A stretch of DNA of 13,512 nt from assembly GCA_964584325.1 (NCBI GenBank), contig CAZOZP010000079.1, forward strand, positions 1 to 13,512, given 5' to 3'. The notes beneath the pieces were generated by a model. That model made no database searches. It was not told the origin of the DNA and saw only the letters and a list, made by a program, of their open reading frames with translations. The stretch's first letter is position 1, and every line of letters begins with the position of its first letter. Below are positions 1-5,276 of this stretch, piece by piece. This DNA comes from CAZOZP01 sp964584325. Lineage in GTDB: Bacteria; Bacteroidota; Ignavibacteria; Ignavibacteriales; Melioribacteraceae. A program made the position numbers and the translations under genes.

Positions 1-459
1 ATGAAGCAAAGCCTGTGCAATGCCGAGCCGCTGACGCATTCCGTGAGAATATGTTTTCACACGGCTTTTCGCACGCTCTGCCAATCCCACAAACTCAAGA
101 GAATCCATAATTTTCTTTTTATCCGGCTTTAATCCGGATATTTCTCCTAAAATTTCCAGATTCTTATACGCCGACAAATACAAATAAAAGTCCGGATTCT
201 CTACAATAGCACCTGTCCGCGAAAGAATATACTTTCTACCATTGCTGAGCGGTCTTCCGAAAATCTGAATATCACCTGAAGTAGGGTGAATAAGAGATAA
301 AAGCATTTTAATAGTAGTACTTTTTCCGGCTCCGTTCGGACCAAGAAATCCGAACACATCGCCGCGGAAAACATCGAAAGACAATTCAGAAACCGCAGCT
401 CGGCGGCCGAAATTCTTCGAAAGATTTATAACTTCAACTACTTTAATTTCTTTATCCAT
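1..459 (-). CDS. ABC transporter ATP-binding protein, N-terminal part (cut by window edge)
   Basis: This is the ATPase subunit of an ABC transporter, probably an exporter of the BcrA/CcmA/NatA-like class. It would hydrolyse ATP on the cytoplasmic face and drive a separate membrane subunit, which is not in the window. The 153 visible codons start at the ATG on the minus strand at 459 and run off the left edge without a stop. The Walker A motif GPNGAGKST is at residues 40-48, a Q-loop-like region (IVENPDFY) lies near 86-93, and the ABC signature appears as YSHGMRQRLGIAQALL near 137-152. Here SHGMRQR replaces the classic LSGGQ, as is usual in bacitracin-export-type ATPases. Walker B and the H-loop lie outside the window. 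No Shine-Dalgarno sequence is evident before the start. Family assignment is secure; the substrate is unknown. Confidence 0.93.
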   Translation of the reverse strand, partial: MDKEIKVVEVINLSKNFGRRAAVSELSFDVFRGDVFGFLGPNGAGKSTTIKMLLSLIHPTSGDIQIFGRPLSNGRKYILSRTGAIVENPDFYLYLSAYKNLEILGEISGLKPDKKKIMDSLEFVGLAERAKSRVKTYSHGMRQRLGIAQALLH

Positions 460-615
460 ATTCAAATAATTATTCAGATTTAAATTAATAAAATTCTGCT
501 AATAATAAATTTTTATTAATTATTAGGCTGTCTCAATATGTCTGCTGATTCTTCTAACCAACAGTTTCAGAGGCTGTGTGAAAAGAGATAATAAAATGAA
601 TTGTTTTCTTAATTG

Positions 616-672
616 CCACGAGCTTCAGCTCGTGGGATGATGAATCTTAAATCCCCTGTCGGGCTTTAGCCC
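616..672. repeat. Left palindrome pair of the transposase element (REP-like)
   Basis: There are two perfect hairpins: arms CCACGAGCT (616-624) and AGCTCGTGG (627-635) with a TC loop, and arms GGGCT (661-665) and AGCCC (668-672) with a TT loop. A 25-base spacer separates them. The same two hairpins recur on the far side of the transposase in reversed order. In Y1 transposases such hairpins are the strand-specific recognition sites; that role here is inferred from the family. Confidence 0.85.
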
Positions 673-728
673 AAACTATCATTTTAGAACATTTTTATTT
701 ATATTCGCAAACAAAATAAGGGGGTATT

Positions 729-1178
729 ATGCCATATACAAAAATATTAATCCATATAATTTGGGCTACAAAAAGAAGAGAAAAAATAATCTCAAATGAT
801 AAAAAAATTCTCTTATTAAAACATATTACAGAAAATTCAGTAGATAAAAAGATATTTATTGATACATTAAATTGCGTCTCAGATCATATCCATTTATTGA
901 TTTCTTTAAGCCGTGATCAAACAATTAGCAATGTAGTTAGAAGTATAAAAGGAGAATCATCTCATTGGTGGAATACGAATTCATTAACCAAAACAAAATT
1001 TCAATGGCAAAATGAATATATTGCATTATCCGTCAGCGAATCCATTGCAGAAAGAGTAAGAAAATATATTCTCCGGCAGGAAGAACATCACAAGAAGAGA
1101 AGTTTTACCGAGGAATATTCTTTGTTTATTGAAAAAGCAGGCTTAACAGCGGACTCCGATTTTTCGGTGAAATTGTAA
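729..1178 (+). CDS. tnpA: REP-associated tyrosine transposase (Y1, IS200-like)
   Basis: This is a single-domain HUH/Y1 endonuclease of the IS200/RAYT superfamily, which nicks single-stranded DNA through a covalent phosphotyrosine and moves hairpin-ended elements without a DDE domain. Its 149 residues are the normal length. The metal-binding HUH pair is H53-I-H55 within SDHIHLLISL. The candidate catalytic tyrosine is Y113, in YILRQEEHHKKRSFTEEY (113-130). The tyrosine followed by a Q..HH...SF..EY stretch is the RAYT-like signature and separates it from plain IS200 TnpA. A GGGGGT run just before the ATG at 729 can act as ribosome-binding site. The gene is AT-richer than its neighbours and stands alone between mirrored palindromes, with no tnpB. 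All key residues are present, so it may be active. Whether it mobilises itself or only the palindromes cannot be told from the sequence. Confidence 0.92.
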   Translation: MPYTKILIHIIWATKRREKIISNDKKILLLKHITENSVDKKIFIDTLNCVSDHIHLLISLSRDQTISNVVRSIKGESSHWWNTNSLTKTKFQWQNEYIALSVSESIAERVRKYILRQEEHHKKRSFTEEYSLFIEKAGLTADSDFSVKL

Positions 1179-1215
1179 TCAAAAAAGTTAAGTTGGTTTT
1201 CCAAATTCTTCTTTT

Positions 1216-1274
1216 GGGCTAAAGCCCCTGTGAATTACGGGGGAAATCCTGTCTCCACGAGCTGAAGCTCGTGG
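1216..1274. repeat. Right palindrome pair of the transposase element (REP-like)
   Basis: This is the mirror copy of the left pair: GGGCT (1216-1220)/AGCCC (1223-1227) with an AA loop, then CCACGAGCT (1255-1263)/AGCTCGTGG (1266-1274) with a GA loop. The loop bases TT and TC on the left are the complements of AA and GA on the right, so the two sides are true inverted copies and not two same-sense copies. The 27-base spacer differs in sequence from the left one. Confidence 0.85.
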
Positions 1275-1443
1275 CTATTATTAAGCATTTTGATTTTTTA
1301 CATAGCCTCATTAGCAGGGAATCTCTCAGCTTTTTGAGACTACCCCGGCATTAACTTTATTATTTGAAGAATTCCGGTTATCCCGGAAAAACTCCTGCAT
1401 TTATTCTCTGATAGAGATAAGAATATTCAAACATCTGAATTTT

Positions 1444-1460
1444 GTATCATACAATGATAC
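1444..1460. promoter_or_regulatory. Palindrome, possible operator before the WG-repeat gene
   Basis: GTATCAT and ATGATAC are perfect inverted arms around ACA, lying 50 bases before the ATG at 1510. The size and position suit a dimeric repressor site. The regulator is not identified. Confidence 0.35.
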
Positions 1461-1497
1461 TGTTTTTTTGATTGCAGGTATTAATTTAGAAAAAAAA

Positions 1498-1506
1498 AAG
1501 GAGAGG
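1498..1506 (+). promoter_or_regulatory. Ribosome-binding site fixing the start at 1510
   Basis: AAGGAGAGG sits three bases before the ATG at 1510, at the end of a run of A. It favours 1510 over the upstream in-frame TTG at 1468, which would place this Shine-Dalgarno inside the coding region. A 3-base gap is short, but AGGAG read from its left end gives normal spacing. Confidence 0.7.
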
Positions 1507-1509
1507 ATT

Positions 1510-2544
1510 ATGCAAAACAGAATTTACGGTTTACCTGTCGGGGGCTCAACAGTAGTTTATGAACTGCAGGATGATTTGCTTAAGAAAGGACTTCTACTTG
1601 ACAACAATAATATTATTTGGCCGGATTATACAATTTTTAATAATTTTTACTGCAATCTTGCTGCTGCAGGTTATGAAGACTATATGTTTTATATAGACAG
1701 ATTCGGAAACCGTATTATTGAAAAATCCCACGCATTTTGTCATAGTTTTTCCGAGAACCGCGCATTTGTTCAGGACAGTAAAAACGGGTACCTTCTCATA
1801 GACAGTAAAGGAAATGAGATTGTACGGTTAAATGGGTTCGACAAGTTTTTCCCTTTTTCTCAAGGTTATGCACGCATATCTGAAACCACAAAATCCGGAT
1901 GCATTTGTTCATTCATCAATAAAGCAGGCGCGGTTGTAATACCTAAATCCAGAATCAAAGAATATTCCGATATTTTCGATTTAGTGGATTACCATGATTT
2001 CTATTCGGAAGGACTTATCCGCTTCAAACGCAACGGCTATTTCGGATTTATGAATCTGAATCGCGAAGAGATTATTGCACCGCTATTCAATGAAGCTACA
2101 AAATTTCAGGAAGGACTTAGCGGAGTTGTCCAGGATTCATACGCAGGTTTTATAAATAAACAAGGCGAAGAAGTTATTCCTTTTATTTATGAAGACACTC
2201 AGAATTTTTGTTTCGGATGTGCTCCTGTAAAAATTAACGGAAAATGGGGAATTATTAACAGAGATGCAAAATTTCTGATTGAACCCGAATTCGATTTTAT
2301 TGAAATTGATAAGAACGGACTTGTACGTTTTCTTGAAAATGATTTATGGGGCTACATGACTCTAAAGAAAGATCTTATTCTGCCTGCGGTTTTCGACTGG
2401 ATTGAATCGTACCATGAAGGAATTGCTTCATTTGTTTTGGATGAAAGACTTGGAGTCGCAGATATTGAAGGCAAGATTCTTTTAAGTCAGACTCCTTCCG
2501 CGCTTACTTTTTCAGAGATAGACGGCAATGACCTGGAAGACTGA
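1510..2544 (+). CDS. WG-repeat protein
   Basis: A 344-residue protein made largely of WG (Trp-Gly) beta repeats of about 30-50 residues. Repeat cores are visible as YFGFMNLNREEIIAPLF (near residue 177), YAGFINKQGEEVIPFIY (near 215), KWGIINRDAKFLIEPEF (near 245) and LWGYMTLKKDLILPAVF (near 279). Earlier degenerate units include GYLLIDSKGNEIV near 95. Each unit follows the pattern aromatic-G-[FIY]-hydrophobic, polar turn, then IP..F. WG-repeat proteins are common in Bacteroidota, but their functions are mostly unknown; they are thought to form beta-propeller or solenoid scaffolds. There is no signal peptide or transmembrane segment, so it is probably cytoplasmic. The next gene starts inside its last codons (17-base overlap), which implies co-translation. 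Confidence 0.85.
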   Translation: MQNRIYGLPVGGSTVVYELQDDLLKKGLLLDNNNIIWPDYTIFNNFYCNLAAAGYEDYMFYIDRFGNRIIEKSHAFCHSFSENRAFVQDSKNGYLLIDSKGNEIVRLNGFDKFFPFSQGYARISETTKSGCICSFINKAGAVVIPKSRIKEYSDIFDLVDYHDFYSEGLIRFKRNGYFGFMNLNREEIIAPLFNEATKFQEGLSGVVQDSYAGFINKQGEEVIPFIYEDTQNFCFGCAPVKINGKWGIINRDAKFLIEPEFDFIEIDKNGLVRFLENDLWGYMTLKKDLILPAVFDWIESYHEGIASFVLDERLGVADIEGKILLSQTPSALTFSEIDGNDLED

Positions 2545-2761
2545 TATCGCCGCACTTGAAAAAGAAATAGCTGCTGAAACCGGAATTCCTGAGAATGAAT
2601 TATCAAGATTATGCAATTTCGGTTTTTTTATGCGATTTCACCGCCCTCCTGAAGAGGTAATTCTTGACAAAGGATGGAGTTCGGATTCTGCTTTCCTGAA
2701 AAAGGAAATATACAAATCGGTATTTTATGCAGCCGTAAGAATTAACGATATGGGAAAATAG
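2528..2761 (+). CDS. Small unknown protein overlapping the WG-repeat gene
   Basis: A 77-residue open frame starting at an ATG inside the last 17 bases of the WG-repeat gene and ending four bases before the convergent regulator gene. I do not recognise the family. It begins with a short charged amphipathic stretch (DIAALEKEIAAETG), then a mixed region with NFGFFMRFHRPPEEVILDKGW, and ends in an aromatic helix-like stretch (YKSVFYAAVRIND). There is no signal peptide or membrane segment. The tight overlap with the upstream gene, and its filling of the gap exactly up to the next gene, support it as real and translationally coupled. The absence of a strong ribosome-binding site is then expected. 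It may act with the WG-repeat protein; that is inference. Confidence 0.6.
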   Translation: MTWKTDIAALEKEIAAETGIPENELSRLCNFGFFMRFHRPPEEVILDKGWSSDSAFLKKEIYKSVFYAAVRINDMGK

Positions 2762-2765
2762 TAAC

Positions 2766-3707
2766 CTATTGGTTTGCGGTGCCGGAATTAACAGCATATG
2801 AATTTAGTTCAGGAAACTCGGCATATTTCTTATTTTTCTGAAAATTTTCAGAACTATAGTTACTTAAGGCTCCTTCAGATATTCTAATTACTTCTTCACG
2901 CAAACTATCCGGAGATATTACCGTAACTCCCTGCCCTTTCCCTGCTATCCAGGCTGCAGCCTCATTTATTGAATTAATTTCAGCCTCAAATAATGCTGTA
3001 TCATCATCTATCCACACAAATTTCTGATGAACAAACATCTGTCTTTTGTCCAGCCTCTTTGCCCATCGCTTGTCGAATTTAAGTCTGATTGTTATAAGTG
3101 TATCGCTAATCCAGGATTTAAATGAATTCTGAAGCATCCGTTCAATATCCACAGCCATCGTTGGACTAAACTTTTTTGCAGTCATGGATGCGCAAATTAT
3201 TCTGTCAAGAAGAAATTGCTTGGTTTTGCCGTCCTGAACTGCCATTAGCCTTAAAACATTTTCGCCCTCGTATATCAAATATGGCTCAATTATCCTTACC
3301 GAAGGCTCTTCCTTTTCATTCTTTTGATAGATAATCTTAACTTGCGTAGCCGATTCAATTCCCCGATTAAGAATAGTAAGAATCGAAACTGCATTGCAAA
3401 GTCTATTCTTGGAGAATAAATGAAGTCCCCTGGCAAAACCTTTATCCATAATAATAGTGCCGGTATAAAAATGAAGCAGTTCCGATATCCTGGCTGGATC
3501 AAGCGTACCCTCTATGGAAACACCCCGTTTTGCAGTTGAATGAATATCCACACCCATAGAACGGATTTCCTTCAAATCTCTCTTGATTGTAAGCTCCTGG
3601 ATATCAAATATCTCAGCAAGATCGGCAATTGAGTATTTCTTGTCTTCCTGAAGGATAATTCCGATCAGCTCAATCTGTCTTTTTATTTTCTGTACTGATT
3701 CATTCAT
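2766..3707 (-). CDS. HTH-WYL transcriptional regulator (YafY-like)
   Basis: A 313-residue DNA-binding regulator with three parts: an N-terminal winged helix of the HTH_11/DeoR type (about 8-65, with SIADLAEIFDIQELTIKRDLKEI as the recognition region), a WYL ligand-binding domain (about 120-185, core PYLIYEGENVLRLMAVQDGK), and a WCX C-terminal extension (about 205-295). WYL regulators sense small ligands or nucleic acids and often control the divergent neighbour. The gene is divergent from a sugar symporter-glycosidase pair, and a large palindrome lies in the shared gap. Control of that sugar module and of itself is therefore the natural inference. A good promoter (3720-3748) would start transcription only a few bases before the ATG, and no Shine-Dalgarno is seen, so the message may be leaderless. 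The 3' end faces the small unknown gene with a four-base gap. Confidence 0.85.
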   Translation of the reverse strand: MNESVQKIKRQIELIGIILQEDKKYSIADLAEIFDIQELTIKRDLKEIRSMGVDIHSTAKRGVSIEGTLDPARISELLHFYTGTIIMDKGFARGLHLFSKNRLCNAVSILTILNRGIESATQVKIIYQKNEKEEPSVRIIEPYLIYEGENVLRLMAVQDGKTKQFLLDRIICASMTAKKFSPTMAVDIERMLQNSFKSWISDTLITIRLKFDKRWAKRLDKRQMFVHQKFVWIDDDTALFEAEINSINEAAAWIAGKGQGVTVISPDSLREEVIRISEGALSNYSSENFQKNKKYAEFPELNSYAVNSGTANQ

Positions 3708-3719
3708 AAGCGTATGTGC

Positions 3720-3748
3720 AAAATATAAGTATTTATTTAATAAGTCAA
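3720..3748 (-). promoter_or_regulatory. Sigma70-like promoter of the WYL regulator
   Basis: On the minus strand there is TTGACT (plus-strand 3743-3748), a 17-base spacer, and TATTTT (3720-3725). The predicted start is about 3713, some six bases before the ATG at 3707. A TGATAA half-site (3766-3771), like those of the large palindrome, lies just upstream of the -35. Confidence 0.5.
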
Positions 3749-3801
3749 GATTGTATGATTATTACTGATAATTATTGAACGCTTTTATCTTATTATTTCG
3801 A

Positions 3802-3842
3802 ATTATCAGAAATGATAAAGTAGGATTATCATTTCTGATAAT
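3802..3842. promoter_or_regulatory. Double palindromic operator candidate
   Basis: A perfect inverted repeat has 17-base arms (3802-3818 and 3826-3842) and a 7-base spacer (AGTAGGA). Each arm is itself a palindrome, TTATCA-N4-TGATAA: centre GAAA on the left and TTTC on the right. This gives two complete 16-base sites 23 bases apart centre to centre, about two helical turns, as expected for two cooperating dimers or one tetramer. It lies between the divergent WYL regulator and the sugar symporter, and is the likely binding site of that regulator. As RNA it could also form a hairpin, but no U-tract follows. Confidence 0.7.
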
Positions 3843-3884
3843 ATGACACCGATTAAATAATATATTTCTTTGTTTTCCGTTTGT

Positions 3885-3913
3885 TTTTCAATTATTTTAT
3901 TCAGGCATATTAT
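3885..3913 (+). promoter_or_regulatory. Candidate promoter of the symporter-glycosidase operon
   Basis: TTTTCA (3885-3890), 17 bases, then TATTAT (3908-3913), about 40 bases before the symporter ATG and downstream of the double palindrome. The -10 is good and the -35 weak. In this AT-rich gap chance matches are likely. Confidence 0.3.
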
Positions 3914-3942
3914 TTGTCTAACTACACTAATTAATTATAAAT

Positions 3943-3948
3943 GGGGAG
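3943..3948 (+). promoter_or_regulatory. Ribosome-binding site fixing the symporter start at 3954
   Basis: GGGGAG lies five bases before the ATG at 3954. The same frame is open upstream to 3870, but that would add 28 residues absent from FucP/GluP relatives and place this site inside the coding region. Confidence 0.75.
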
Positions 3949-3953
3949 TAAAA

Positions 3954-5255
3954 ATGCTTTCAGTAAATTCACAACAAAATGCCTTACAGGGAGACTCAAA
4001 AAACTACACGGTTGAATTAACCGTATTAACATCATTATTTTTTATGTGGGGATTTTTAACCTGCCTTAACGATATTCTGATTCCTCATTTAAAGGCAGTA
4101 TTCGATCTTGGATATGCAGAAGCAATGCTGGTTCAGTTTGTGTTTTTTATAGCTTATTTTATAGTATCAATACCCTCAAGTTATATTTTGGAAAGAATAG
4201 GTTACAAAGGCGGAATAGTGCTCGGACTTATTGTAGCAGGTATCGGCTCTCTTCTGTTTTATCCAGCAGCTTCATTCCAGCAGTATTCATTATTCCTTAT
4301 TGCATTGTTTGTGCTTGCAAGCGGAATAACAATTCTTCAGGTAGCAGCAAATCCATATGTTGCGGTTCTCGGGAAAGCGGAAACTGCATCCAGCAGACTT
4401 ACTCTCACTCAGGCATTTAATTCTCTTGGAACAACAGTTGCCCCGCTTTTCGGTTCTATGCTGATTCTATCGGTTGCAATCAAATCTGCCGAAGAAATAA
4501 AAGCCTTAACTGCGGCTGAGCTTGAAGCTTACCGTCTGCTTGAAGCCTCTGCTGTTCAGGTTCCTTATCTCGGTTTAGCCGCGGCTCTTTTCCTTTTAGC
4601 CGGGGCAATGGCCTTTTTCAAACTTCCGGAAATAAAAGAAGGTGAAAACAACCATTCCGAAGAAGCCGCAAAAATGATGGAAGACAATATAAGTATCTGG
4701 AAATTCAATCACCTCGTTTTAGGTGCTGTAGCTATTTTTGTTTACGTGGGAGCGGAAGTTGCCATCGGAAGTTTTCTGGTAAATTTCTTCGGAGAACCTG
4801 ACATTGCGAATATGTCTGAAGCCCAAGCCGGGAATTACATATCATTCTATTGGGGAGGTGCAATGGTCGGAAGATTCCTGGGGTCCTATATTCTCAGAAA
4901 AATCAAACCGGGAAACGTACTCGGATTCAATGCCCTGATGGCTTCCGCACTCGTAATTATTGCTATGGTTTCCAACGGAATGATTGCAATGTGGTCAATT
5001 CTGCTTGTGGGACTATTTAATTCCATAATGTTCCCCACAATCTTTACTCTGGGAGTAAATAAACTCGGAGCATTTACTAAAAAAGGTTCAGGTATTCTGA
5101 TCATGGCAATTGTAGGCGGTGCAATTATTCCGCTTATTCAGGGAGTTATTGCTGACGAAATAGGTATTCATCATGCATTTATACTGCCTGTAATATGCTA
5201 TCTTTATATAGCATATTTCGGTTTTATCGGATCAACTCCGAAAGTAAGAAATTAA
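3954..5255 (+). CDS. Sugar:H+ symporter of the FucP/GluP family (MFS)
   Basis: A 433-residue major facilitator with about 12 membrane helices. It would import a monosaccharide such as glucose, galactose or fucose across the inner membrane with protons. Family marks are the first helix FFMWGFLTCLNDILIPHLK (about residues 26-44), the segment after helix 4 with ASGITILQVAANPYVAVLG, and the SRLTLTQAFNSLGTTVAPLFG stretch in helix 5. All three are characteristic of the FucP/GluP (glucose/galactose transporter) branch. Length and helix count are normal. It is the first gene of an apparent operon with a secreted glycosidase 21 bases downstream, and is divergent from a WYL regulator, so it probably takes up the sugar the glycosidase releases. 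The exact substrate cannot be read from the sequence. Confidence 0.9.
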   Translation: MLSVNSQQNALQGDSKNYTVELTVLTSLFFMWGFLTCLNDILIPHLKAVFDLGYAEAMLVQFVFFIAYFIVSIPSSYILERIGYKGGIVLGLIVAGIGSLLFYPAASFQQYSLFLIALFVLASGITILQVAANPYVAVLGKAETASSRLTLTQAFNSLGTTVAPLFGSMLILSVAIKSAEEIKALTAAELEAYRLLEASAVQVPYLGLAAALFLLAGAMAFFKLPEIKEGENNHSEEAAKMMEDNISIWKFNHLVLGAVAIFVYVGAEVAIGSFLVNFFGEPDIANMSEAQAGNYISFYWGGAMVGRFLGSYILRKIKPGNVLGFNALMASALVIIAMVSNGMIAMWSILLVGLFNSIMFPTIFTLGVNKLGAFTKKGSGILIMAIVGGAIIPLIQGVIADEIGIHHAFILPVICYLYIAYFGFIGSTPKVRN

Positions 5256-5276
5256 AAATTATACGGGATTAGTTTT

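Larger units (their letters stand above)
526..1346 (+). mobile_element. REP-associated Y1 transposase element with mirrored palindromic ends
   Basis: The element consists of a single Y1 transposase gene (729-1178) between two blocks in inverted order. The left block has a CCACGAGCT/AGCTCGTGG palindrome (616-635) and then a GGGCT/AGCCC palindrome (661-672). The right block has GGGCT/AGCCC (1216-1227) and then CCACGAGCT/AGCTCGTGG (1255-1274). Further out the two flanks still resemble each other when one is reversed: the left GGCTGTCTCAA (526-536) and GAGGCTGTGT correspond to the right TTGAGACTACCC (1335-1346) and ACATAGCCTC (1300-1309). This is the layout known for RAYT genes with paired REP sequences, or IS200-like elements. 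The outer limits are judged from fading similarity, not from a target-site duplication, so 526 and 1346 are approximate. Confidence 0.7.
1275..1509. other. Outer right flank of the element and leader of the WG-repeat gene
   Basis: Together with the right palindromes this forms the 331-base gene-free stretch after the transposase. 1275-1346 is the outer repeat arm of the mobile element. It includes GCATTTTGATTTTT (1285-1298), whose complement recurs at 11261-11274. 1372-1388 holds a small hairpin (TTCCGG/CCGGAA), 1406-1416 a CTCT/AGAG hairpin, and 1444-1460 a perfect 7-base-arm palindrome. No further gene or RNA is recognisable here. Confidence 0.5.

Noticed and set aside
616..672. The strong hairpins read as ordinary transcription terminators or a CRISPR fragment
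   Set aside because: They lack U-tracts, occur as mirrored pairs around a Y1 transposase, and there is no regular repeat-spacer series.
526..1346. A DDE-type insertion sequence bounded by GGCTGTCTCAA-like ends
   Set aside because: The ends resemble those of some DDE elements, but the only gene inside is a Y1 transposase, the end similarity is imperfect, and no target duplication could be recognised.
3870..3953. Upstream extension of the symporter to a start at 3870
   Set aside because: It would add 28 residues unlike the family and place the GGGGAG ribosome-binding site inside the coding sequence.
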